A stretch of 64,000 nucleotides of DNA. Origin: Nansenia antarctica. Lineage: Eukaryota; Chordata; Actinopteri; Argentiniformes; Microstomatidae. Each line of letters begins with the position of its first letter. Within the stretch, counting starts at the first letter, position 1. Shown piece after piece: positions 11,906 through 24,504 of this stretch. The stretch covers positions 14,111,343-14,175,342 of the forward strand of contig OZ022351.1 in the NCBI GenBank assembly GCA_963989245.1, in the 5' to 3' direction. The notes beneath the pieces are model-generated. The model was not told the DNA's origin. It saw only the letters and a program-made list of their open reading frames with translations, and did no database searches. The position numbers were made by a program, and so were the translations under genes.

Positions 11906-14900
11906 TCTAAAAGTAGGACCCCTGGTCTGCTGTCCTTCACTATTGTCTAGTGTGCTGGTTTTAAATGACCTAACAATGAAAGCAGAGATTGGTAGCTACA
12001 GTATTATGCCATCATGCTTGTATTATAAACCTTGCTTTAGACACATACAGTACCACTCAGATTTCTTAACTGTTGAATATAGAATCAGTGTCAGAGGGCA
12101 CATCAACACCTCATATACAGAGGCTGTAGTAGCAGGCCAGCAGCCATCACTTATTAATAGAGCCCAGGTGTTCCATACAGTGTTGTTGGGCAGACTGTAC
12201 CTTGTTGACGATGCCCCAGACAGATATAGCATTAATTGGCATGTTATGTGTGTCATGTACCACCAACCTGCTAACCTCCTAACCCAGCAAGGTGATTCCA
12301 GAGGCAGTCTAGAGCGTACCCACCTCTGATCCACTGGGACTAGACCATCAGTCACCTGTCCAAATACATTTGCAGCTCCAAGAACTGCACTTCTTGGAGA
12401 TTTTGAAGTCATGGAAGGACAGTTAACTTGGACAGACAACACAATGGTCCTGGTGGATTTATTGGGGTTAGCAGAACACCAGTGAAAGTAGGGCAGAAAC
12501 AAGTTTGTCATACATACTACTATATCGTTATTTTGATGTCTGACTTTGTTTATTTGTTACAGCTTCCTCTTTGACGGTATATAATCCTGGCTGACTGAAA
12601 AGTGCCACTGTGAGACCGTGACCTAGATGGCACAGAACATTTTGATTCACACACCAAATAGAATTAAGCTGTGTTAGAATACGAGCGAACACTTGGTGTT
12701 TCACTTGGTGTAGAGACCACAGAACAGACACGGCCCCCATGTTAAATTGTATAAAATGTTGTTTGTCTTCTCTAAATGTGTGTACCCTCCTGTGCTTTGC
12801 AGGGTGCTAGATTCACATTCGTTATGGCTGCACAGAGGACTTGTGTGCCTCTGCCACTTTTATATAACCTCATTGTCTTACCACTCAACCCTGTGTAATA
12901 TATGAAAAACATACAGTGCATTATAAATCGCTAGAGCACAGCGAGGTTTGGGAACAGGGGAACTAATTCCAAGCCGCCTTGGATCACAACCATTTAAGTG
13001 TGACCAATTTTGGGTCTCTTGTGCACTTATTTTGTCAAAAGCACACATTCATATTGAAATCAGACTTTACGGGGAGACTGTCACCAATTCCGAACGGCGT
13101 GTTTGGAGAAAAGGCAATCGCACCAATTTGATTGAAGAGCTGTTAATGCTAAATGATTCATCACTGGCTGTGACCAGTAGCATGGGTGCACATTCTATTC
13201 CCCTCACTCTATTGAATTTTGCTCTGATTACATGTTCCTTGAATCTTAGGAGTGGGATGAATGCAGACAGGGAGGCAAGGGCCTCTATTTTGGCATTGAG
13301 TTTTTCTGTTCAGACTAATCTACCTCAAGGACACCAAGGAGGTCAGAAGAGATGAACCAGAAATAGACACACGGCCAGTACCACGGCACATATGCAACGA
13401 GGCCTCTCATGTTGGCACGCAGTTCTTTTTCCATGTTAGGGAGCACCTGTCTCAGCTGTACGTCTACAACGGTACTACTACAATCTGAACCTGTCACAGG
13501 TTTTGGAAGCCTTTCACATGTTCTATTTGATTCATGTCCATTTTCATGATGTGTTTCTCCCACTTCTTCAGTATGTATCACAGGCCCCTGCAGCACTTTA
13601 AATGGATCGCACACTACTAACCATATTTTTTACAGTCCTGTAACCTCAGATACCCTGGTGGCAAAGAACATTTCTCTCCCTTCTGCCAGATGGTTTTAGG
13701 CGACATTCCCAACCTGTGGTAATTGAGTGAATGCAGCCTTGTTCGAATGTAGGACAAGACAGTGGCGGGGGGGAGAGGGGTGTGGGGGGGATCAGCGGAC
13801 AGGTCTGTCTCCTAACACTGAGTCTGAGACACACCAGAGGGTGGCAGGGACCTGGATAATTGTCCTCTCTGGCCCCAAGGTTAGAGACGGAGACTTGATC
13901 ATCCTTTCCCCATGATAACCCCTCATTCTCCTCTCAATGCATTTACCAGTGAGAAGAATAGAAAGACATCACTTTAAACAAAACGGAGCTCATACCAGCG
14001 TCTGTAGAAACAGGAAACCTAGTTTTGGCCATTGTAAGGCAAGTGTTGGCAAAGTGGAAGAGAAAATAATACTACTAAACTACTAAAAGGGTGAAACAGG
14101 CACATTGCTGGAATATCTGAGGCTAAATGTTTCCTTTCCAGACCCAGCGTATAGCCAAACATCTCGTCGTTTTCCAGTTATATCAAATGCAATACCAATA
14201 TTAGGACACGTGCAGGTGTCAAGTACACATCATCAAGTGAGAGCTATCTTAGCACTTCTCTGGTAGTAGGTACATGTCAATGTATTACTGTATGTTTGGC
14301 CTTGTAATTAGTGTTGATTATAGCATTTAGTTTTTCCTGTCTTCTATTCTGCCATCAAGGATGTTATGATTGTTGTCTTTGCACCAATGTTGTGTAGCTC
14401 TTCTTATTTTGTACATGCCTTATGATACTGTATACTGTACACGTCTGTACTGTAATTGTCTTGTGATTGTGTGTTTTATTTTGGTGGCTGCTGTTGTATT
14501 AACAAAAATACATTTCCTAGATGAACATACATACTTTGAATGGCTGCGATAGACCACATAGTCGACACGAGGATAACATGATGGAGATGCTTTTGCAAGC
14601 TTAAAGTCAAAACTTGAAATTTGAAGTCCAACCATGTTTTCCAAGGGATGTTTCAAAAATGTTTTCTCCAACGACTATATAGTGTTCTTGCTGGAGGATG
14701 TGTTCTGCATGGATTGTGATCGTCAAACATCTAATTGAGCCCTTTAATGGCCTGGCATGAAGCATATCTTGTTTTCTTTCTTTTATAACGATGTTCATTT
14801 GCCAGATCATTCTATCATGGTATTTATGTAAAGAAAACATACACAGCCCTAAAGAACAAAGACAAACAACATCATCATCATGTTCTCTGCATGGACGTCG

Positions 14901-15533
14901 AGCTGACTTACGGTGATCTCTCCGGCTTGGACGGCTTCACGTTGATCAGAAATTGTCGGTTTTGTCCACCCCTCCCCCAAATCTCATGGTCCCCTAAAAA
15001 AAATCCCCTTCCACATGGCCACATAAATGGGTTCTGTTGTTAAACCTATAAGAATGGCCAATTTCTACGATTTGATGAAAACAAACGTGACACGGTTTGA
15101 TGAAAAGGTCCGCATGTCGGGAATTGTGAAACCCCACAATCGAGCAAAACAAGTCTTGTCCGTTTTTTGGCATATTACGAAAATTGAAGTGATGAAGAAC
15201 CCACTAAATATTATGTTGTTTTACATTCACTTAATACCTACAGTTTGTTAGCAAACTTGGGTGGGGGGTAGTATTCGTATTTGTATGGGGGCGTAAATCC
15301 CTTCCCTTTCAGTCAACCCCACATCCCCATAAATAACTCAAGTGTGTGAATGTGTCTCTTCGTTTACATCAATGACTGTATCGTTTCGTCGATCAACATA
15401 CTATTCACGGGACAGTGTTCTGTCCACACACCTTCAGCTTTGTTTTTGGGTAAGTGTGAGTTACATGCGTTGTTTACTAAGCTGTGTGTATGTTTACTAG
15501 GTAAACTTGTTCATTTGTTGAATATGTTAGCTG

Positions 15534-15535
<2 letters not shown>
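11906..15535. other. Unique sequence, no gene supported
   Basis: Several frames of 60-160 codons occur on both strands (the longest is 12023-12511 on the minus strand), but none shows a domain, signal peptide or splice-site pattern I can defend. 13760-13800 is G-rich. No repeat family was recognised apart from short simple runs. Confidence 0.45.

Positions 15536-15624
<89 letters not shown>
15536..15624. repeat. (CT)n microsatellite
   Basis: About 88 bp of pure CT. Open frames through it are artefacts of the repeat. Confidence 0.97.
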
Positions 15625-15627
<3 letters not shown>

Positions 15628-15835
15628 TCTGTGAACGAGAAAGCAGCTCTCAGTACACAATCCAGAAGGTTAACCAAAGGCCATGGTTAGAATAGTAAAC
15701 TTAGTTAAGATGCAGTATATTCTCACAAGGTTAGATAAAGGGCAATAAAGTCAACTCAAGAGGAAACCCTTCTTTAATGTTTGTTTTTTCACCCTTCATG
15801 TTGAGGTAAGTGATTTACCCTAGCCTGTACTATTT

Positions 15836-16013
15836 GGCCAGTTCAGACCCAAGCCCCGCGACAAGACAAGACCGTTTTAGAACGTCCAGCTTCTAGTTGC
15901 AGCGGTCTGAATTATCTTTCCAGTTTTAGAACGTTGGTTGCAAGTGGAGTTTTTCTCTTCGACGTTCTAAAAATGATCTTGTCATTGTCGCAGATCTTTG
16001 GTCTGAACTGGCC
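15836..16013. mobile_element. Short MITE with GGCCAGTTCAGACC ends
   Basis: Left end GGCCAGTTCAGACC at 15836-15849 and its reverse complement GGTCTGAACTGGCC at 16000-16013. The match continues inward with 'GCGACAAGACAAGACCG' against 'GCGACAATGACAAGATCA' and then with TTTTAGAACGTC on both sides. The internal part also repeats 'TTTTAGAACGT'. Total length is 178 bp with no coding capacity. The flanking triplets are TTT and TTA, near the TWA targets of PIF/Harbinger elements, so that superfamily is my tentative guess. Confidence 0.75.
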
Positions 16014-16913
16014 TTAAGAGTTATTGGCGCTGCACAGAGGAAGAGAGAGAGGGTAAAGAGAGGCTGTATGTGACTCAACAGGAGCCTCTCTGTGATCACT
16101 GCGTTAGCTGCAGGAGAGAGGAACTGAGAGGATCTGTGAAAGACTTCAGTGAGATTTCCTGTTTGGGGTTCGGTGCGTGTTTAGGTGGTGTTAGTAAGCG
16201 GTAATCATGCGGAACTGGAAACAATCAGACGCGAAGAAGAAGAGGAAGACAAATACAGAGGAGAAATAGCTAAACAGGTGTTACCCTCTCACACAGACCC
16301 ATGTGTGGTGCTCGAGTGCTGTTGGTGGTACAGCGAATACTGTATAAAGGCATCTGCTGAGTAGAAAAGAACACGAACAAACATCCCAGTCTAGTTCAAT
16401 CTGCTGCCCCTTCATGCGAAAAACAATTGTACAAACATTTACCCTGAAGTTAGTTTAACCCTTCTGAACAAATTGAGAGTACTGTACCGCTAAAGTCACA
16501 TAGACGAGCTGATGTGCTCAATTACTACAAGTGGAATTACCCTGGAATCAAATTAGCCTTGGGTGCCATAAAGACAAGCTTTTGTGAACCTTTTAAGGGG
16601 AGTGTAAGTGCAACATCCCTCACCGTCCCCGGTTTGCATGATGTGCCGGGGACATGGGAGTGCACTGTACAAGTGAGCTGAGATGTGGAATAATTGGCCT
16701 CAATTCTGGGATTTTGGGACCTACTTGCCATCCCACAGTGGGTTAGTCTAAAGAGGTTTTGTTGGTTAATGGTCTCCTGTGATGTAGGCCTACTTTAAAA
16801 TAAATGTGTTGCGAAAAAACAGGCTGGGCAGGCTAATTTAGCTGTGGTGTTTTTTGATTCAATGTAAACCAAGAGCCCAACCAGCACTAGTTAGACATTC
16901 AAACTTTTAAATT
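16014..16913. other. Unique sequence
   Basis: No exon or repeat recognised. Confidence 0.4.
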
Positions 16914-16940
16914 ATATTATTATTATTATTATTATTATTT
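16914..16940. repeat. (ATT)n microsatellite
   Basis: About nine ATT units. Confidence 0.9.
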
Positions 16941-17210
16941 GAAATAACAATTTGCATAAATTGCTCAAAAATGTAATCAATCAAGTTCATCCCAAACAGA
17001 CGATGATTTGAAGAAATCTCAAAATGACAATTAGCTATAAGACTGCAGTGAGGTTTTATAGCACTGTTTATTTGTTCACTGTGTTTTTGCACCAAACACA
17101 GTATTTGTCACTGTAAGTGAGATTACTCAATCCATTTATTCACATCAGAATGGAAGTCACTTTCTTTAGATGTCAAGGTCATGTTTGTTATTTTGAACGT
17201 CAATACAGTA

Positions 17211-17345
17211 AGGCAAGGCAAGGCAAGGCACGTTTATTTGTATAGCACATTTCATACAACAGGGGCAATTCAAAGTGCTTTACATACATTATTTAAAAAT
17301 ACAGCAAGAGGAGCATAGTAAGAAAATAAAAATTCCAAAGTTTGC
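17211..17345 (-). mobile_element. LINE/SINE 3' end with AAGGC tail, antisense
   Basis: Four AAGGC units (17213-17230) run into CACGTTTATTTGTATAGC, 'ACATTTCATACAAC' and TTCAAAGTGCTTTACAT. This is the common fish retroelement terminus of that form, read from the tail inward, so the element lies on the minus strand. Only the 3' end is present. The distal boundary is approximate. Confidence 0.65.
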
Positions 17346-17383
17346 AATACAGCATGTTGATAGAATACAGCATGTTGATAGAA
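17346..17383. repeat. 18-bp tandem duplication
   Basis: The word ATACAGCATGTTGATAGA occurs twice in tandem. Confidence 0.85.
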
Positions 17384-17451
17384 TCTTGTGTTCCCAGTGC
17401 TGAGGCAAACCATTATAGACAATGTTTGTATTCACAGTTCATATCATACAT

Positions 17452-17453
<2 letters not shown>

Positions 17454-17543
<90 letters not shown>
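17454..17543. repeat. (CT)n microsatellite
   Basis: About 90 bp of pure CT, almost the same length as the array 1.9 kb upstream. Confidence 0.97.
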
Positions 17544-17546
<3 letters not shown>

Positions 17547-18426
17547 ACTCTCCTGCCGTAACTGTCTCTCGTCAGGTTCATCCCTGTTATTCGTCAACAT
17601 CAGGAGAACCCGTGCCTTGAATTATTCCTCATCCATTCAAACAATCTTTAGCCCTTTGATAATATTAGCCCAGCGTCTGGAAACATCCCAGTTCATTTAC
17701 ATTTCACATTCTGAGAGATTGTCAAAACCTATTAGTCCTGAACTGAAGACCTGAGAGCAGTGGGGAGTTACTCTGTGTTGGGTGTCAGACTTGCCTACTC
17801 AAACTCGCCCCCACGCCTCAAATCTCCATACCCAGCTTTAATAAAAACAGACAACCTCAGTAGACCTGGGCTAGGATGTAACCGAATCAATTGACCATGG
17901 CAAGGTCAACAAGAAAAGGCCTCGACATCCAGTTACAAACTAGCAGAAGTGGTTTAAGAGAGGTGGGGGGGTCGTGCTAACAACCTCCACCTCATCGTAT
18001 TACCCTGGTGTGTTACATGCACATGATAGCTCTTAGGATTTGCCCACATATGGCCCAATTAGTGTGCACGTTTCTGATGTCAATTATCCAGAAGCTCACA
18101 GCAGGCTCTTGGCCTTTCAGGATTCAATTGCCCACACTTAATTCTACTTGCAGATCTACTGTAACTCCTGTTCGCTAATGGTTGAAAAAGAAGGCAAGTG
18201 TCACTAACCTCTACAGAGCAGAGGCGTGTAACCGTATGAGCTGTTGGTTGTCAACATCTAAGTAGCTAAGGCCACAGCTTTAATGTATTCACGATGTCCA
18301 TCTACACCACTACTACAGTAGCATAGCTTGCATTAATGTACCGTAAGCGTAAGAGAGGTTAATCCATTTCAAATTAGAATCAGAAATATCAAACGTTCCT
18401 AAAACCGCTTTGGCAAATTGAGAGCA
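17544..18426. other. Unique sequence
   Basis: No gene or repeat family recognised. Confidence 0.4.
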
Positions 18427-18666
18427 TGTGACAGCAGCTGGTGAACGCGGGAACAAGTCGGCAACCGATCAAAAATGTTCCGACTTTTATTGCGAAAAAT
18501 GTAAATAAATGACACACTGGCTAGTCGAGCCAAAATAATGATATGCAATGGATTCGGTGACTAATCCCCACTACTATCTAGTTAGTGTCGAGTACTGGGG
18601 ATTACTCACCGAAATCATTGCATTGCAATGTTTTGGCTGTTCCCGCATTCACCAGCTGCTGTCACA
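18427..18666. mobile_element. FB foldback element, copy C (chimeric)
   Basis: 240 bp with near-perfect inverted ends. The left reads TGTGACAGCAGCTGGTGAA and continues CGCGGGAACA; the right end is the reverse complement with one mismatch over those 29 bases. Inside, GTCGGCAACC, ATGTTCCGACTTTT and 'CTAGTCGAGCCAAAA' match the left half of copy B at 54983. The right half carries GGGGATTACTCACCGAAATC, the mirror image of the left 'GATTCGGTGACTAATCCCC'. So this copy is largely an inverted duplication of one half. The flanks are CA on the left and TA on the right, perhaps a decayed TA target. Confidence 0.8.
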
Positions 18667-18710
18667 TATCCCAGTTTGATGAGTAGAATTTAAAATGTTT
18701 TTATGAAATG

Positions 18711-18780
18711 TGTGTGTGTGTGGGGGGGGGGGGGTGTATGGGTGTGTGTGTGGGTGTGAAGGTGTGCGTGTGTGTGGTAA
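18711..18780. repeat. GT-rich and G-run microsatellite
   Basis: GT repeat interrupted by a run of 13 G at about 18722-18734, followed by GGGTGTGTGTG-type units. Confidence 0.9.
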
Positions 18781-19682
18781 ATACAGTCCCCTCTCTTCGT
18801 TTCTCTCATTCATCTTTCTCATTTTCTTCCTGCCATCTTTTCACGGGCAAGGTCTCAAACTGTCAATTACCGTGAGAGGCTGTGAAAGGCAGTCGGACAA
18901 TGCTCGCCTTGGCCTCATCTCCTTTGTTTTCTCAGCTGAAGCCACAGAATAGCTTGCAATAGGCAGAGTGATACCGTGGAGGACCCTGTCCCCTGGCAGC
19001 AATCTCTCTCTTTCCCAACCCCTATTTCTGGGGTATGTAACAGAGATGGTCTACTGGATATGACAGTAATGCCTCTTTACAATGACAGAGGTTTGTGTAC
19101 GGTAGTTATTTGTCAGCTCTATCAAAACTGGATGGAAACACGATTCAATGGCATTATTTAACATCTCCTCACTTCTTCTTCTTTCAATCGCCAAAACACC
19201 ACAATATGAAGTCCATTGTGTTGCCACGACAATAGATGAAAGACATTTTCTTTTCATTGAGAGAAGCCACACAAGGGTGCAGTATCAATAGCATGGTATA
19301 ACGGGAGTACGGTTTATTTTGACAGTGTTTCGCCTCTTCACGTCACTCATGCAAATTGGCGTCGCCTCAGTTAATGCGCTTTTAGAAAGGGCGACGGATG
19401 CCTGTGCACCTGCTTACCATGTGTCTAAGTTGCGATTTATTTGTTCAAAAAGACGATATATTTTTCAAAGGGAGCAGTACGGAGGGCCGCTACTCCGGCT
19501 AGGTGTGTTTGTATACAGACTGATTTGAAGCGGAATGGTTTTGTTTGGTTAGCCTGTGGGATTTTAGTTGATGTCAGATGTGTCTGTGTTTATGTCACCC
19601 GTCGTCATTCAATTTCTCTCGGAAGGGTAAATCTTGTGTCTTGATATATTATATATCTATGCATGTGTTATCTGTGCATGGG
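18781..19682. other. Unique sequence
   Basis: No exon or repeat family recognised. Short frames near 18976-19161 and 19319-19528 have no domain. Confidence 0.4.
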
Positions 19683-19795
19683 TACACTCTTAGACATTTT
19701 TTTTCTTTTATACCCTTGTATACCCTTTTGAGTTTCATTTCAAACCCTCTGTGGAAAGGGTTCAACATGGAACCCGAGAGCATTCTCCACTACTA
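19683..19795. mobile_element. Degenerate 'ACACTCTTAGA' MITE fragment
   Basis: Starts TACACTCTTAGACA and contains ACCCTCTGTGGAAAGGGTTC followed by AACATGGAACCC. I remember this word order from a common fish element with ACACTCTTAGA ends. The second terminus is not found, so the copy is partial. Assignment is from memory. Confidence 0.45.
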
Positions 19796-20630
19796 ATACT
19801 ATTGTATTACAAAACTATCTGTCCAGTTTGGGAGTGTGGTTTGAAAAAGGGAATAACACGAAGAGACAGAGAGAGAGAGAGAGAGAACAAAAGACAGAGG
19901 TAGAGAACGAGAGAGGAGCCTCTACATAATGACTTGGGATAAAGTGGTTGTGCGAACGGCAGCTGTGGCAACCGAATAAATTTCAATACTGATCCGGGTT
20001 AATAAATAACTTTGTGAATCGGAACACATGGTTGGGTCTCCAGTGTGATCTCAGACGGGGTGTCAGGGTGAGATGAGCTGATTATTCTGTTACCGCTCCA
20101 ACCTCCCCTCTCCATGAAAAAGAGAACTGTTTGCCTTTAGGCCTATCTATTGTGTTGAAGGTCATGTCACATTTAACCCTTTGTGTTCAATGTCCTGGGT
20201 CCCTTGTTTGAACATAGTACATAGTAGAAGGGAGTAGCTCTGGCATGCTACTGTATAGAAAGGCTAATGTGACTTGGTTACAATACTGACAGTACCAACG
20301 GCTAGCATTACATTCGCTTTTAGATTGTGATGTCACTGTATCTGCTTAAATTCACAGGCAGGGGGGGGCGGGGGGAGGGGCACTCAGGGAGCTGCATGCC
20401 TTTCATCCACATTCTGCTGGGGATCCCAGATGACTTGTGAATGTTCCCCCCATCAAAGGCAGTGTGGATGGGATCTGGGCATAATTGCCTGCTCATATTA
20501 TCTGGGTTAGGCATTAACTATGTAAATATCACTATGGTTCATAGTTAAACATGCTACACCCTCCCCCCCTCCCCCTGCCTCTTCCTCCCATCCTATCTCT
20601 CTTACTTTCTTTGTCTCTTCCATGCGCACA
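19796..20630. other. Unique sequence
   Basis: Contains a short GA run (19868-19886) and a G/C-rich stretch at 20356-20380. No gene seen. Confidence 0.4.
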
Positions 20631-20633
20631 CTC

Positions 20634-20713
<80 letters not shown>

Positions 20714-20740
20714 CTCTGAGTGTGCATGGGTGCGTGCGTG

Positions 20741-20794
<54 letters not shown>

Positions 20795-20799
20795 GGGGG
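20631..20799. repeat. Compound (CT)n, (GT)n and G22 array
   Basis: CT array at 20631-20716 with minor breaks, a TGCGTGCGTGCATG linker, (GT)n at 20742-20777 and a run of 22 G at 20778-20799. Polypyrimidine, alternating and homopurine DNA lie side by side. Confidence 0.96.
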
Positions 20800-21668
20800 T
20801 TTGACTTTGTCTATTCCCATACTGTCTTGTCATTTCCTGGGGCTTAACCTCCTTCTCTGGGGGCAAATGTGGGTCCCCCTGGGAAGGTTGAATGCCAGGG
20901 GCTTCAGTATCATTAAACTAATTTACTAAAACAACAGAGTCTGTTAATGAGAAATTCTAATTAATATTCTCATTATTTTCTATAATTGCTTGCACCCAGT
21001 GATGATGGTGCAAAGGCAACCCTTACTCTCTCCAAGCTTTAGATTCGAGATATCTCGTAAGTTAATTCCCAATCCACTGCTAAACAACCTTAACTATCAC
21101 AAGTAATTACAGTGTCCTTTGAAGATAAATAATGCCCTATCAACTCATTAAAACGAAGGCTACATTACTTTCTACATCACTGTGTTCAACATTGAATTTT
21201 GTATAGGGCCTAAAATAGTGCATTTAATCCCATTAGTGTTGTCAAGGCTGACCAGGAACCTCACCAATCAAAAACATATTGAAAGACCCACCGTGGTGCT
21301 AGCACATTCCTGGAATGTCCACAGTGTCAATCAAGAGGAAAGATCACCAGTGAACTGGTGAAACGTGCGGTGTCCCAGAGAACCAACATGTGGTTGGACA
21401 GAGATTGGATGTTACTAAAAAGAAATTCCTCGGTCTGTCTTTTTTTGATTGACAGCTGATGTCATCGGATTGCTTCTCTCAAGACATTTCCCTCCAAAAC
21501 CTCGATGTGCGAGGAAATAGAGGCGGTTAGTTGAGAAGGGAAAGCTAGGAGTTGGACTTGTGGATATGAGGACAAGAGACTGCCGGGAGAGTACAGAATA
21601 TATGAGGTTTGGCCTTTCATTCAGAAGTGTTAGCGAGCAGCATGTTCTCATGGGTGTCACATTTGGTT
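20800..21668. other. Unique AT-rich sequence, possible conserved element
   Basis: 20905-20995 holds ACTAATTTAC, CTAATTAATATTC and TATAATTGC, a dense set of homeodomain-type cores. It is non-repetitive. A regulatory role is only inference. Confidence 0.35.
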
Positions 21669-21704
21669 TGGGTTAGGGTTAGGCTTAGGCTTAGGGTTAG
21701 GGTT
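21669..21704. repeat. Interstitial telomere-like tract
   Basis: Five hexamers from 21673 read TTAGGG, TTAGGC, TTAGGC, TTAGGG, TTAGGG, followed by TT. Vertebrate telomeres are TTAGGG arrays. This short tract is embedded in unique DNA on both sides and is not a chromosome end. Confidence 0.85.
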
Positions 21705-24504
21705 GATGGAGGATGGAGAGGTGGTCAGTCTTTCACTACCACACTGACTCCACATATAATAAGCAGTAGGCTATTTGAGGGAATAGTTTGAGGGAATCAT
21801 ACATCTCACAAAGATGTTGTTGTGCATATTAGAATGAATGAATTATTATTTTCCAGATTTCAATGTATGACACATCAAACTGCCCTTTCATAACCTGTCA
21901 ATAACTGAAAAACGTCATCCCCCTACTTGCAGCCTTTTTCCACCAGACCCTGTCCCAAATGTGATCACTAACAATAACATTCTGTAGAGAGAAAATTGGA
22001 CTATCAAAGTACCGACATGCTTATGTGTTCCATAAACCACACTTGCTACCTACAAATGGTACGTGTAGCCCCACAGCCAGGTCACTGGGAGGCTGGTGGT
22101 CTGTTGAATCAGGGGTGGTCCCACCAGGGGGCCGAAGCTTCCCACCCCGGCAGCATGAGGGTGCTGCTCCCTGTCTCATGGACGTGGGCTGGACGAGCAG
22201 ATGGGCCCTTGCTCACTTCATCTGGACATGGAGAAGCAGGAGAGGAGCCAGGCACACCCTGACACTACCCACTGGAGAGGCTCCAGGCCTGGGCTCTTAC
22301 TCTGCTAAGAGCTGGGCTCAATGGAGCAACTCCATCATATAAATGGCCCCGGCAAACCAAATGATGAGACCAGAGGGATAAAGAGCTGTCTCCAGACAGT
22401 TTGCTTACCCCTAGCGTTGTTGTATCTGTGACAAGGATGGCAGAAAACAAGGGGTGTCCATGGTTGCAGTGTGTATACCTGGTATTAGGAGAGTGTTTTC
22501 TTTTTTTTTATGTCTGCATTCCTAGATCACAGCGCACTCATTTCATGCTGTATCTAGAGCAGGAAGGACTGAATATTTTGATCAGCTGAGTCGAAAAGAT
22601 GCAAACATATTATTTTACATTTTTTTCTTGATCATACTTGGTACAGTTCTGGTGCGAATTTGACTAATCTCAAAGCACACTCCAGGCAAGCGAACACTGT
22701 AATGTTAAACACATTTTACTTGCCTGCTGTGACAATTCCTCCGTAGGTCGAGTCAGGCTATCTACTTTGCCATGCACAGCAAACACTTTTTTATTCAAAA
22801 TGCTCTAATACTCTTATTTTAGGCTTTTATTTTTTCACCATTTGTTAGCGGCAGAAAACTGTTTTGCATTCGCTCACATACACAGGACATAAATATTGGA
22901 TTAAGTAAACAAATCCGGGGCTCACTTCTTGTATGGTATTGGAGAGGCGGCTTTTTGAGCCAGGAGAAATGCCATGGTCGCAGAGTCTGCCTTAGACTCA
23001 ACGCATGAAAAGAGAGAGAGAGGGAGAGAGAGAGAGAGAGGGAGGGAGGGAGAGAGAGAGAGACACATTTCAGTCTAATCCACCCAGAGTGTTATCTCTC
23101 GCAGGTGTTTTGCAAACTGCTGCTTGCCTCTGAAACTTTGAAATGTGGCCAGGCTTTCATGTTGCCTGAGGTAAAAGTCTGGCTCTTGTTGTCTGTGGGT
23201 AAACATCAGCCCAATGCAGGTTGTCGGTCCCTGCCTCAGACAACCCTACTTAACACTGTATACTCCAAGCAGGTTGTTGAAGTTAGTCTCTCTTTCTGCA
23301 GTATATCTGGGAATGTTGCATTCACAAGTTACAGTCAATAGAACTCCGATAATGAAAAAGGTATTCTTCCACTACCAACAACATGCTTGACAGTACCAAC
23401 TGCCTCATTCAACAAGAACTCGACTTGTGTCCAAGCATTGTGTCATCCCCTTCACGGTGTCATTATCTGTATTTGAGTGTGGCTGCCTTACGTTTCAAAG
23501 ACATGCAAAGAGGGAGTAATTGGCTCTCTGAGTGGGCCACTGAGGTAGAGTCTGCTCTGTGTCACAACGCATCAGCCTAAAAAAAAACATTAAAAAAACA
23601 TGACACACTCCTTGAGACTCTCCCTCCTAGAGAAATAAAAAATTTTCAGAGAGGTGTGAAGTTGAGCTCCAGCCCAGCAGGGGGGGTGACCTTTCTGTAA
23701 GTCCACGTCTTATCATCGTCTAGCCTGGCCTGTCAGTATCCATCCCTGCTGCTGGGGACTTACTGTCCCGCTCGGCTCAGACCAGAGAGAGATGACAGAG
23801 ACTCAGCACCGAGGGAAAGATTGTGTCAACATGAAGGGAAGAAAAAAAAATGTATTAGAAAGAGAGATAAATGACTGTAATAGTTTGAAAACACGTGAAT
23901 ACAATGGGAAGAAAAGGATTTGTCTAAACCAATTAGAATAGATAGGAATTGTACCTGGCTGCAATTAGCCAGAAAGACACAGTCCCTGAACACCCATGGG
24001 TATGCAGTTACATTTGTGCCTGCTATCACCTTCGGGACATGTTCCTGATTTCGTTAGGATTGAGCTGTAATAGATTACTTACACATAATCATCCCCGACT
24101 GTAAAAGCTGAGATGGGAACAGACCCTGAGCTCCCCTCCTGATTGCTGGTATCATGTGTCCTTCAGTTTAATGGCCCAGTATGTCACCCGGGCTCCAGGC
24201 TCGGCTGGTGTTCTGTTCCCAAGCGAAGGCCCTTGTTTTATAGGGCGCTCAGCATTGAGTTGTCCCCTGTGCACATGTAGAACAGCTCCAGTGGAGCAGG
24301 GGCAGGCGTGAGAGAGGGGAAAAGGACCCCCCTGATTAATCGAGAGTGGGTTTCACACGCAAGATTAGTCTTCATGTTCCATATTTTCTAATGGTAATGG
24401 GAGCAGTGATTTAGGGAGCTGGAGAGGGAGCCATCAGTCAGAATGCTGGATGACTGTGGGCCCAGGCGTGGAGCTTTATCGAACGAAGCCACCAGGCAAG
24501 AGAC

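Noticed and set aside
12023..12511. Minus-strand frame of 162 codons
   Set aside because: No domain, low complexity or splice support; an overlapping plus frame of 128 codons is equally likely. Chance opening.
15105..15135. Extra FB copy suggested by AAGGTCCGCATGTCGG
   Set aside because: Only about 14 bases match and the flanking sequence does not continue the family.
15236..15420. Possible viral or retroviral insertion
   Set aside because: No LTR pair, polymerase or capsid-like frame was seen there or elsewhere; the only LTR is the solo copy at 38522-38734.
21669..21704. Chromosome end
   Set aside because: Only five imperfect hexamers, with unique DNA on both sides.
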